From an uncultured Collinsella sp. (GTDB taxonomy: Bacteria; Actinomycetota; Coriobacteriia; Coriobacteriales; Coriobacteriaceae), in assembly GCA_900757385.1 (NCBI GenBank), contig CAAENO010000115.1:1-22077 (forward strand): a DNA stretch of 22,077 nt. The letters run 5' to 3'. Every line of letters starts with the position of its first letter. The first letter of the stretch is position 1. Positions 15,986 through 22,077 of this stretch are shown piece by piece. The notes under the pieces were generated by a model that saw only the letters and a list, made by a program, of their open reading frames with translations, searched no databases and was not told the DNA's origin. The position numbers and the translations under genes are program-made.

Positions 15986-16966
15986 GTGGTTAAGATGAAG
16001 GATGTGGCCGAGCTGGCCGGCGTTTCGAGCGCCGCCGTCTCGCGCTACCTCAATGGTGGATATATCTCGGCGGACAAGGCCGAGCGCATTAAGCAGGCGA
16101 TTGAGCTGACCGGATACGTGCGGTCCAGCCAAGCTCGCGCGTTGCGCACCGGTTCCACCAAGCTCATCGGCGTCATCGTGCCCAAGATCAACTCGGAGTC
16201 CGTGAGCCGCATTACCGCCGGCATTGGCCAGGTGCTCGGTCGCCGTGGCTACCAGATGCTGCTTGCCAACACCGACAACGCGGCCGATCGTGAGCTCGAA
16301 TACCTCGATTTATTCCAAAACCACCCGGTCGATGGCATTGTGCTGGTGGCAACTATGATTACCGACGAGCACCGTCGGGCGATTGAATCGTGTCGCGTGC
16401 CCATCGTGCTGATCGGCCAGAATGTTGAGGGCGCGGCGTGCGTCTATCACGACGATTACGAGGCCGCCTTTGAATTGGGCCAGGCACTTGCGGGTCGTGT
16501 GGACGGCAAGATTGCCTATATTGGAGTTACCGAGGAGGACCGCGCGGCCGGTTATGACCGCCGTCGCGGTTTTGAGGCCGGCTTGCGCGCCGCGGGCGTG
16601 GCGCTTGATCCGAGTCTGATTCGTCTGGGCTCGTTTACGCTCGACTCGGGCTATGGTGCGGCGCGTGAACTGCTTTCCGTCGCTCCCGATGTTTCGTTTA
16701 TCGCCTGCGCGACCGACACCATGGCGGCGGGCGCGCTGCGTGCCATCGATGAGGTTCGAGGTATGGGCGAGGGCATACATCGTGTGAGCGGTTTTGGCGA
16801 CAACGCGTTTTTGCGCGCGATGGCGGGCGGCATTCCCACCGTGCACTATGGCTACCTGACCAGTGGCGTCGAGGCGACCAATATGTTACTCAACACGCTT
16901 GATGGCGTGGAGGGGGAGAGCGGTCTCAAGACGCTCAAGCTCGGCCATCAGCTTATGAATGTCTAG
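15986..16966 (+). CDS. scrR: LacI-family regulator, likely sucrose repressor
   Basis: N-terminal LacI helix-turn-helix MKDVAELAGVSSAAVSRYLNGG, then hinge residues and a periplasmic-binding-protein-like sensor domain (LIGVIVPKINSESVSRI, IVLIGQNVEGAACVYHDDYEAAFELG, IAYIGVTEEDRAAGYDRRRGF, FIACATDTMAAGALRA, RVSGFGDNAFLRAM). I prefer GTG 15986 (AGGGG five bases upstream; 326 aa), which places the HTH at the very N-terminus as usual. ATG 15953 would add 11 residues and has a weaker AGG at four bases. It sits directly upstream of a sucrose PTS gene and a GH32 gene, with operator-like repeats before the PTS gene, so repression relieved by sucrose-6-phosphate or fructose is likely. The ligand is inferred from context. 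Confidence 0.88.
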   Translation: MVKMKDVAELAGVSSAAVSRYLNGGYISADKAERIKQAIELTGYVRSSQARALRTGSTKLIGVIVPKINSESVSRITAGIGQVLGRRGYQMLLANTDNAADRELEYLDLFQNHPVDGIVLVATMITDEHRRAIESCRVPIVLIGQNVEGAACVYHDDYEAAFELGQALAGRVDGKIAYIGVTEEDRAAGYDRRRGFEAGLRAAGVALDPSLIRLGSFTLDSGYGAARELLSVAPDVSFIACATDTMAAGALRAIDEVRGMGEGIHRVSGFGDNAFLRAMAGGIPTVHYGYLTSGVEATNMLLNTLDGVEGESGLKTLKLGHQLMNV

Positions 16967-17049
16967 GTCTTGGGCATGTCTGCCTGTCTCTGAGTCGCCT
17001 GTTTTTGCCTTAAAACTACCTTTCGCCGGCTTTTTCCTACCGTTCACCC

Positions 17050-17095
17050 TACTATGAAAACGATTACAGATATATGAAACTGAAAACGATTACAG
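17050..17095 (+). promoter_or_regulatory. Twin LacI-type operators and -10 box upstream of the sucrose PTS gene
   Basis: TGAAAACGATTACAG occurs identically at 17055-17069 and 17081-17095 (26 bp centre to centre). AAACG-ATT with a central CG is like LacI/GalR-family operators, although each copy is only partly symmetric. TACTAT at 17050-17055 could be a -10 box whose start site falls inside the first copy, which would suit repression. No clear -35 was found. Confidence 0.6.
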
Positions 17096-17150
17096 TGTAA
17101 GTGTCAAAGGTGGCCGGGTGCACATGCGCCCGTTGAAGGAAAGGGAAGTC

Positions 17151-18551
17151 ATGGACTACCGCAAATCAGCCCAAGAGGTGCTTGACAACATCGGTGGCGC
17201 CGACAACGTTGTTTCGGGCGCACACTGCGCCACGCGTCTGCGCCTGGTGATTGCCGATAACGCCAAGGTTAACAAGGAGGCCATCGAGAACGTCGACGGC
17301 GCCAAGGGCGTCTTTGAGGCTCAGGGCCAGCTCCAGATTATTTTTGGCACCGGCACCGTCAACAAGGTCTACGAGGAGTTCATCGCGCTCAGCGGCGTCG
17401 AGGCTGCCACCAAGGCCGAGGTCAAGGAGGCCGCGGCGCAGCAGCAGAACATCTTTATGCGCGCCATTAAGATGCTCGGCGATGTCTTTGTCCCCATCAT
17501 CCCCGCCATCGTGGCTTCGGGTCTGCTGCTGGGCATTATGAGTGCCCTTAACTTTATGGCCTCCAACGGCTTTATCGCGCTCGACACCAATAACTTTATC
17601 TATAAGATCGCCGACCTGGTCTCGGGAACGTCCTTTGGCATTCTGCAGATCCTGATCGGCTACTCCGCGGCTAAGGCCTTTGGCGCCAACCCGTACCTGG
17701 GTGCCGTCGTCGGCGGTGCGTTCATCAACTCCTCGCTGCAGAGCGCCTATACGGTTGCCTCCGAGGGCGTGCGGACCATGGTCACCGTTATTCCCGGTGT
17801 GTACAGTTTTGAGTGGGTCGGCTATCAGGGCCATGTGATTCCCATCGTTATCGCCTGCGCCATTCTGGCCTTCCTCGAGAAGCGCCTGCACAAGATCGTT
17901 CCCGAGATGTTCGACCTCTTTGTGACCCCGCTCGTCTCGGTGTTCGTGACCGTGCTCGTGACGCTCGTTGCCGTCGGCCCCATCTTTGTCTGGGCCGAGA
18001 ACGCCATCCTCGGTCTGATTCAGGCCCTGCTGACCCTGCCCTTCGGTATCGGTTCCTTTATCGTCGGCCTGTTCTACGCCCCCACGGTCGTTACCGGTAT
18101 CCACCAGATGTACACCGCCATCGACCTGGGCCAGCTCGCCCAGTACGGTGTGACCTACTGGCTGCCCATCGCCAGCGCCGCCAACATTGCCCAGGGTGGC
18201 GCCGCGCTCGCCGTTGCCTTTAAGACCCGCGATGCCAAGATCAAGGGTCTGGCGCTTCCTTCGGCTCTGTCCGCCTTCATGGGTATTACCGAGCCTGCCA
18301 TCTTTGGTGTGAACCTGCGCTTCTTTAAGCCCTTCATCGCCGGCTGCATCGGTGGCGGTTGCGGCGCCCTGGTCTGCGCGCTCACCTCGCTTGCCGCTTC
18401 CGGGACGGGCGTTACCGGTATCTTCGGTATCCTGCTGTGCCTGGCCCAGCCCGTGCAGTACGCGATCATGTTTGCGGTCGCCGCGCTGGTTTCCTTTGCC
18501 GTCTCGTTTGTCCTGTACAAGGACGAGCCCAAGGCTTCCGAACAGGCCTAA
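17151..18551 (+). CDS. scrA: PTS EIIBC, sucrose/beta-glucoside family
   Basis: Membrane permease of the phosphotransferase system, which imports and phosphorylates its sugar. I chose ATG 17151 (466 aa): GGAAAGGGAAG precedes it, and MDYRKSAQEVLDNIGGADNV is the usual EIIB start. The EIIB phosphorylation cysteine is C26 in SGAHCATRLRLV. EIIC has about ten membrane segments, with the motifs FYAPTVVTGIHQMYTAIDL and GITEPAIFGVNLRFFKPF, typical of the sucrose/trehalose branch. No EIIA domain is fused (the end is DEPKASEQA), so a glucose-type EIIA from elsewhere must serve. Position between a LacI regulator and a GH32 sucrose-6-phosphate hydrolase points to sucrose as substrate, giving sucrose-6-phosphate inside. 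Confidence 0.9.
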   Translation: MDYRKSAQEVLDNIGGADNVVSGAHCATRLRLVIADNAKVNKEAIENVDGAKGVFEAQGQLQIIFGTGTVNKVYEEFIALSGVEAATKAEVKEAAAQQQNIFMRAIKMLGDVFVPIIPAIVASGLLLGIMSALNFMASNGFIALDTNNFIYKIADLVSGTSFGILQILIGYSAAKAFGANPYLGAVVGGAFINSSLQSAYTVASEGVRTMVTVIPGVYSFEWVGYQGHVIPIVIACAILAFLEKRLHKIVPEMFDLFVTPLVSVFVTVLVTLVAVGPIFVWAENAILGLIQALLTLPFGIGSFIVGLFYAPTVVTGIHQMYTAIDLGQLAQYGVTYWLPIASAANIAQGGAALAVAFKTRDAKIKGLALPSALSAFMGITEPAIFGVNLRFFKPFIAGCIGGGCGALVCALTSLAASGTGVTGIFGILLCLAQPVQYAIMFAVAALVSFAVSFVLYKDEPKASEQA

Positions 18552-18571
18552 GAGCTTTTGATTGAGGGGAT

Positions 18572-18596
18572 GCCCGTGGGTTGTATGCTCGCGGGC
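18572..18596 (+). other. Intergenic hairpin between the PTS and hydrolase genes
   Basis: GCCCGTGGGT at 18572-18581 can pair with 18587-18596 (three G-U pairs) around a five-base loop, followed by GTTTCCC. It is too weak in T content for a strong terminator and may only dampen read-through or mark a processing site between the two genes. Confidence 0.35.
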
Positions 18597-18658
18597 GTTT
18601 CCCGTATCTGGCGCCGATCTCTGGTGCCTTGTAACTTTCGATCCGTTAGGACTTTGAT

Positions 18659-20200
18659 ATGTCTAATGCACTTGGTCGCGACCTTGCAAAGCTGGTTGCC
18701 GCTGTTGACGCTGCCGCCTCTGAGTGCGGTCATGGCGCGTATGGCCAGCACTTCCATATTATGCCGCCAGCGGGTTGGCTCAACGACCCCAACGGTCTTT
18801 GCCAGGCGGGTGGCGTGTTCCATGCCTATTTTCAGTATGCGCCGTTTGATGTCGAGGGCGGCGTTAAGGTCTGGGGCCATGCGACCAGCCGCGACCTTAT
18901 GACGTGGGATTACGTTGGTGCTCCACTGCTGCCCGACGAGCCGTTCGATTGCCATGGCGTGTATTCGGGCTCCGCGCTTGCCGAGAACGGCCGCTTTCGC
19001 GTGCTCTATACGGGCAACGTTAAGCTTTCCGATGCGGACGGCACGTACGACTACGTCAATACCGGCCGCCGCGCCGATACTGTTTACGTCGAGAGCGTTG
19101 ATGGCCTTGCCGGTCGGGAGTTCAGCCAAAAGCGCGTAGTGCTGGCGTCCGAGGATTATCCCGAGGATTTGACCTGCCACGTGCGTGACCCCAAGGTGTG
19201 GCGCGATGATGATGGGCGTTACCACATGGTGCTGGGCGCGCGTCGTCGCGTGGACGGGCCGCATGTCGAGAGCCGTTTTTGTGCGATGCACGGCGAGGGT
19301 GCCGGGCGCGATGTGGGCGAGATCCTGGTGTATGGTTCGGCCGATATGCTGAGCTGGGAGCTCGAGAGCCGTGTGTCTACGCCCGAGCGCTTTGGCTTTA
19401 TGTGGGAGTGCCCGGGGTATCTGGAGCTTGAGGCGGATTGCGGCGTACCGGCAAAGTTCCTTTCCTTCTCTCCTCAGGGGCTCGAGGGCGGTCGTTGGGA
19501 CCGCGGCAACGTATATGTTGCTGGCTACATGCCTGTAACGGGTGACATTACCGGTGGTGACGGTGCCTTTGAGCTGGGCGAGTTCCGCCTGTGGGACGCC
19601 GGTTTTGACTTCTATGCGCCTCAGGAGTTCACGGCCGAGGACGGTCGCCACATTCTGATCGGTTGGATGGGCATGCCCGATGAGCCGACCTATGGCAACG
19701 CGCCGACGTTGGTGGCGGGCTGGCAGCACTGCATGACGGTGCCACGTGAGCTTACAGCCGGTGCTGGTGGCGTGGTGCTGCAGCAGCCGGCGCGCGAGAT
19801 CGAGCGCCATTATGCCTCGGTGCGTGTGGGGGAGGGCTCGTTGGAGGTTGCCGGCGATACCTGCTTTGACGTTGTTGTTGACGGTGCCGACGGCGCGTTT
19901 ACCGCGACCGTTGATAGCGTGCTGAAGCTGGCGTTTGTGCCCGCCGAGGGCGAGCTGCCCGCGCGCTTTGAGATGCGATTTACCGATGAAGGTCGCGCTT
20001 CTGCCGGCTGTGGTCGCACCGTGCGCTGGGAGCCCGTTGACGAGGTTCGTAACGTGCGCATTGTTGGTGATGTCTCGTCGGTCGAAGTGTTTGTGAACGA
20101 TGGCGCGCTCGTGTTTTCGACGCGCATCTATCCCGAGTCCTATGGCGTGACCGTTGACGCTCCGGGCGCGAGCGTGACCTATCACACGCTCAATATCTAG
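18659..20200 (+). CDS. scrB: GH32 sucrose-6-phosphate hydrolase
   Basis: A cytoplasmic beta-fructosidase of 513 aa from ATG 18659 (AGGA about eight bases upstream). No signal peptide, so it acts on imported sugar. GH32 motifs: GWLNDPNG with nucleophile D43, HAYFQYAPF and YSGSAL as supporting blocks, HVRDPKVW with D177 (the RDP transition-state stabiliser), and MWECPGYLEL with E250 (acid/base). After about residue 360 comes the C-terminal beta-sandwich, ending SSVEVFVNDGALVFSTRIYP, the typical last block of the family. It splits sucrose-6-phosphate into glucose-6-phosphate and fructose. The 107-base gap from the PTS gene carries a weak hairpin. No fructokinase gene is in the module. Confidence 0.93.
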   Translation: MSNALGRDLAKLVAAVDAAASECGHGAYGQHFHIMPPAGWLNDPNGLCQAGGVFHAYFQYAPFDVEGGVKVWGHATSRDLMTWDYVGAPLLPDEPFDCHGVYSGSALAENGRFRVLYTGNVKLSDADGTYDYVNTGRRADTVYVESVDGLAGREFSQKRVVLASEDYPEDLTCHVRDPKVWRDDDGRYHMVLGARRRVDGPHVESRFCAMHGEGAGRDVGEILVYGSADMLSWELESRVSTPERFGFMWECPGYLELEADCGVPAKFLSFSPQGLEGGRWDRGNVYVAGYMPVTGDITGGDGAFELGEFRLWDAGFDFYAPQEFTAEDGRHILIGWMGMPDEPTYGNAPTLVAGWQHCMTVPRELTAGAGGVVLQQPAREIERHYASVRVGEGSLEVAGDTCFDVVVDGADGAFTATVDSVLKLAFVPAEGELPARFEMRFTDEGRASAGCGRTVRWEPVDEVRNVRIVGDVSSVEVFVNDGALVFSTRIYPESYGVTVDAPGASVTYHTLNI

Positions 20201-20237
20201 GCGATTCATCGCATATCGGCGCTATACTGCAGCCGTT

Positions 20238-20279
20238 ACCCACGATGCGGGGAACACCCGCATCGTGGGTTTTTGTTTG
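20238..20279 (+). terminator. Intrinsic terminator after the sucrose hydrolase gene
   Basis: A perfect 14-bp stem (ACCCACGATGCGGG at 20238-20251 with 20257-20270), loop GAACA, then TTTTTGTTTG. It ends 18 bases before the next ATG, so it insulates that gene from the sucrose genes. A TATACT at 20222-20227 just before the stem could be a -10 box; if so, the hairpin would lie in the next gene's leader as an attenuator. Confidence 0.88.
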
Positions 20280-20296
20280 TGAAGGGACGGTGCCTT

Positions 20297-21289
20297 ATGG
20301 ATGTACAGCGGCTAGAAGATGCCTGGGCTGCAAGGGCTGGCGCGCGTGAGGCGCGGTTGCTCGTGGCCTCGCATGTGCCGGCGGCGCTGCCTCAGCTGGG
20401 GATTGTGCGCCCCGGTGACCGCCTGGTGGCCTTTGCGGACGACTTTGCCGATGCGTTTGCGCGCGGCTTTGATGGCTGCGATGTTGTGCTGGTGGGGGAT
20501 CCGTGCGCCGAGGCGTTTGCCGCCGCGTCCGAGGGTTTTGATGCATCGTTTGATGCCGAGGGACCGCATCTGTGGTGGTTCGTCAACTCTATCGGCGGGT
20601 TTGGTCTGCGCGTGCCCGATCTTCGCGCCCTGGGTCGCGCGGCTCGCGATGCCCGCGCGCTGCTCGTGGTGGATAATACCGTGGCTGGTGTCTTTGGGTG
20701 CGATCCGTTGCGCTTGGGTGCCGTGCTGTCGCTCGAGGCACTCGACCGCGTGTGTGCTGGTAAGGCACCGCGCAAGCTCGTTGCCGCTTCGGTGGCGCGC
20801 TCGCAGCTCAGGCGCCATCGTGTGGATGCCGCTGCCGAGTGCGCATATGCCCTGCTTGAGGGCTGCGGCTTGGCCAAGCTTAATTTGCCTGCTGATGAGG
20901 CCGGTGTGCTAGAGCGCGGGCTGGACTCGCTCGATACCCGCATGCAGGCGCATTTCGACCGCGCTCGTGCGCTGGCAGAGTATCTGGCCGCCAACGAGAT
21001 GGTGCGCAACGTGCGCTATCCCGGGCTGACCTCGCATCCCGACCATGCGGTTGCAACGGGAATCCTCGAGCACGGCTTTGGCCCGGCAGTTGAATTTGAC
21101 CTTATCGAGCGTAGTGCGGGAGAGCTGTTCGACGCTTTGACGGGAGAGTTTCGCACATCGCCTGCCGGCGGCGCAACGACGCGTCTTTCGGCCCCACGTG
21201 GCAAGCAGGGGGGCACCATCCGTCTCTTCGCCGGCACCGACGATCCCCTGCGGGTGGCTGCCACTCTCGATAACGCTCTTCGCAAGTAG
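20297..21289 (+). CDS. Degenerate Cys/Met-metabolism PLP-fold protein (cystathionine gamma-synthase-like), probably no PLP lysine
   Basis: A 330-aa protein from ATG 20297 (GAAGGGA upstream); family members usually have about 380-400 aa and the N-terminal ~60 are missing. The fold is recognisable: VRPGDRLVAFADDFADAF (cofactor-domain start), then VPDLRALGRAARDARALLVVDNTVAG, where VDNT carries the aspartate facing the pyridine nitrogen. C-terminal blocks VRYPGLTSHPDHAVA, SPAGGATTRLSAP and TIRLFAGTDDP follow. At the place of the SATK(Y/F) motif with the Schiff-base lysine the sequence reads VLSLEALDRVCAGK, with no lysine in register. Either it is a pseudoenzyme or the family assignment hides another activity. 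The reading frame is intact and codon use is normal, so it seems maintained. Confidence 0.75.
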   Translation: MDVQRLEDAWAARAGAREARLLVASHVPAALPQLGIVRPGDRLVAFADDFADAFARGFDGCDVVLVGDPCAEAFAAASEGFDASFDAEGPHLWWFVNSIGGFGLRVPDLRALGRAARDARALLVVDNTVAGVFGCDPLRLGAVLSLEALDRVCAGKAPRKLVAASVARSQLRRHRVDAAAECAYALLEGCGLAKLNLPADEAGVLERGLDSLDTRMQAHFDRARALAEYLAANEMVRNVRYPGLTSHPDHAVATGILEHGFGPAVEFDLIERSAGELFDALTGEFRTSPAGGATTRLSAPRGKQGGTIRLFAGTDDPLRVAATLDNALRK

Positions 21290-21306
21290 CTAATTGGGGT
21301 CTTTGG

Positions 21307-21462
21307 CACGAAAACGGCCTATTTACTACGTTTAAGCCATAGGGGTCGACCATCCCCGCCTATTTTGAAAAATACCAAGCTGTCTACCAGCGGTTTTAAT
21401 TTCATAATGTCCGGTATGGTCGAGGGTATTCAACTAAACGTAGTTGATGGGCCCGTTTTGTG
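21307..21462. repeat. 156-bp gapless imperfect palindrome between convergent genes
   Basis: Both halves pair around a single axis at 21384/21385 without gaps. Perfect blocks include ACTACGTTTA (21325-21334 with 21435-21444) and TCGACCAT (21346-21353 with 21416-21423), plus CACG/TGTG and GGCC/GGCC near the ends with G-U pairs. It lies between the end of the PLP-fold gene and the end of the leftward regulator gene, where it could form a large hairpin and act as a two-way terminator, or be a miniature inverted-repeat element. It differs from the elements at 2141 and 4321. Confidence 0.7.
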
Positions 21463-21514
21463 GCGCGAGCCTCAATCCGAGGGCGCGGCGGACAGCATTT
21501 CAGCCCCAAAAGGA

Positions 21515-21862
21515 CTACCCTGCGTTGATGCTGGCGATGAGGACGTCGGCCTTGGCGGCGATGACGTTGTTGATGTCGGCCTGTAGCTCCTCGTAGACCG
21601 CTATGGCTCGCTCGCCGGCGGGGGTGAGTGTGGATCCACGCGCGCCGTCACGCTCGATGAGCTTGCAGCCTAGCTGGCCTTCCGCCTCGTTCACGATGCG
21701 CCAGGCCTTGGAATACGCCATGCCCATGCTCTTTGCGGCGCGGTTGAGCGAGTGCTCGCGGGCAATACCCTGCAGCAGCAAGACGCAGCCGTGACCGAAG
21801 ACGCCCGGCAGATCTTTGTCGCGCGCTTGAATGACCAACTTTGCCGTCGTCTTGTACTTCAT
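21515..21862 (-). CDS. ModE-type winged-helix DNA-binding protein
   Basis: A 115-aa protein from ATG 21862 (GGAG close upstream; a GTG at 21871 would add three residues but stands only two bases from GGGGAG). The winged helix covers about residues 20-90: GVFGHGCVLLLQGIAREHSL, then NRAAKSMGMAYSKAWRIVNEAE, then LIERDGARGSTLTPAGERAI. This matches the N-terminal DNA-binding domain of ModE/LysR-like regulators. The C-terminal molybdate-binding TOBE domains are absent, so it probably does not sense molybdate by itself. One-domain versions are common beside molybdoenzyme, metal or redox genes, but nothing here fixes the target. It is divergent from the gene at the right edge and may control that gene or itself. 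Confidence 0.82.
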   Translation of the reverse strand: MKYKTTAKLVIQARDKDLPGVFGHGCVLLLQGIAREHSLNRAAKSMGMAYSKAWRIVNEAEGQLGCKLIERDGARGSTLTPAGERAIAVYEELQADINNVIAAKADVLIASINAG

Positions 21863-21887
21863 ACGCTCCACGTCTCCCCGCTAAAGT

Positions 21888-21902
21888 GTTTGCTGGGCAA
21901 AC
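21888..21902. promoter_or_regulatory. Small palindrome in the leader of the ModE-type gene
   Basis: GTTTGC-TGG-GCAAAC is a perfect 6-bp inverted repeat with a three-base spacer, lying about 25 bases upstream of the leftward start. Its place suits an operator, perhaps for autoregulation, or a small leader hairpin. No binding protein is known. Confidence 0.35.
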
Positions 21903-21947
21903 GCAATGCCAGCGTCAAGCCCTCGTGTGCTCTTCTTAAATCATGCA

Positions 21948-21976
21948 TTGTAGCAGTCAAAGTGCGTTAAGATACT
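21948..21976 (+). promoter_or_regulatory. Promoter for the rightward gene at the right edge
   Basis: TTGTAG at 21948-21953 and GATACT at 21971-21976 are 17 bp apart, the best sigma-70-like spacing seen in the intergenic region. Transcription would start near 21983, inside the first of two adjacent palindromes, giving a leader of about 70 bases. Confidence 0.45.
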
Positions 21977-21977
21977 T

Positions 21978-22005
21978 GCCCAGTATTGGGCGCCCAAGGT
22001 TGGGC
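21978..22005. repeat. Two adjacent GCCCA-N4-TGGGC palindromes
   Basis: GCCCAGTATTGGGC (21978-21991) and GCCCAAGGTTGGGC (21992-22005) are abutting 14-bp units with identical arms and different cores. They begin directly after the -10 box at 21971-21976, where a dimeric repressor could block transcription. They could also form two leader hairpins. A further palindrome, CGACCGGTCG, lies at 22028-22037. Confidence 0.6.
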
Positions 22006-22055
22006 TGGGTCCTACGAGGCCTGCAGCCGACCGGTCGCATGGAAAAAGGAGAAAC

Positions 22056-22077
22056 ATGGCTACGTTCTTTCCCGGTG
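22056..22077 (+). CDS. 5' end of an unidentified gene running off the window
   Basis: AAAGGAG sits four bases before ATG 22056, and the first residues are MATFFPG. Only seven codons are visible, so the product cannot be named. A second ATG at 22039 in another frame also stays open to the edge, but it lacks a ribosome binding site. The ~70-base leader with palindromes suggests regulated expression. Confidence 0.45.

Noticed and set aside
18548..20209. 553-codon minus-strand frame opposite scrB
   Set aside because: Antisense shadow of a GH32 gene whose catalytic motifs are all present on the plus strand.
21976..22055. Ribosomal-protein leader before the last gene
   Set aside because: The structured leader invites this idea, but the visible start MATFFPG matches no ribosomal protein I know and only seven codons are available.

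Overview
The window looks like a chromosomal segment of a high-GC, Gram-positive gut actinobacterium of the Coriobacteriia, most likely Collinsella or a close relative. This is inferred from GC-rich codon use, GGGGAGG-type ribosome binding sites, frequent GTG/TTG starts, tight ATGA-type overlaps and gene content. No rRNA, tRNA, CRISPR array or transposase gene was seen.

Left part (1 to about 4,700): an accessory region of lower or mixed GC. It holds the 3' end of an unrecognised gene, then a leftward pair made of a 33-codon ORF overlapping a 442-aa protein of unknown function. A nearly perfect 63-base palindrome lies just upstream of that pair. Next comes a gene-poor stretch with a hairpin and two short tandem repeats, then a leftward AlbA_2/ATPase-like/winged-helix gene. 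Two copies of a ~220-bp element with inverted repeats lie in the same orientation on either side of the AlbA_2 gene, so it sits in a repeat-bounded cassette.

Centre (4,780 to 15,875): one rightward, tightly packed eight-gene unit. The first five genes match a monoderm-type Pel exopolysaccharide machine: PelD (c-di-GMP receptor-like, with an N-terminal degenerate epimerase domain), PelE (membrane protein plus helical repeats), a PelA-like membrane-anchored deacetylase (DUF2194), PelF (GT4 glycosyltransferase) and PelG (polytopic transporter). They are followed by a CotH-kinase lipoprotein, a VTC-domain protein and a DUF4956 membrane protein. Overlaps or gaps of 3 nt or less at every junction imply one transcript and one function: making, exporting, deacetylating and perhaps anchoring or modifying a cationic amino-sugar polymer under c-di-GMP control. 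The role of the last three genes is the main open question.

Right part (15,950 to 20,280): a sucrose module, scrR-like LacI regulator, sucrose-type PTS EIIBC and GH32 sucrose-6-phosphate hydrolase. Two identical operator-like repeats precede the PTS gene and a strong intrinsic terminator follows the hydrolase.

Far right (20,297 to the end): a short Cys/Met-metabolism PLP-fold protein that appears to lack the PLP-binding lysine, a 156-bp gapless imperfect palindrome between convergent genes, a one-domain ModE-type regulator on the minus strand, and a divergent promoter region with two adjacent GCCCA-N4-TGGGC palindromes before a gene that runs off the window.
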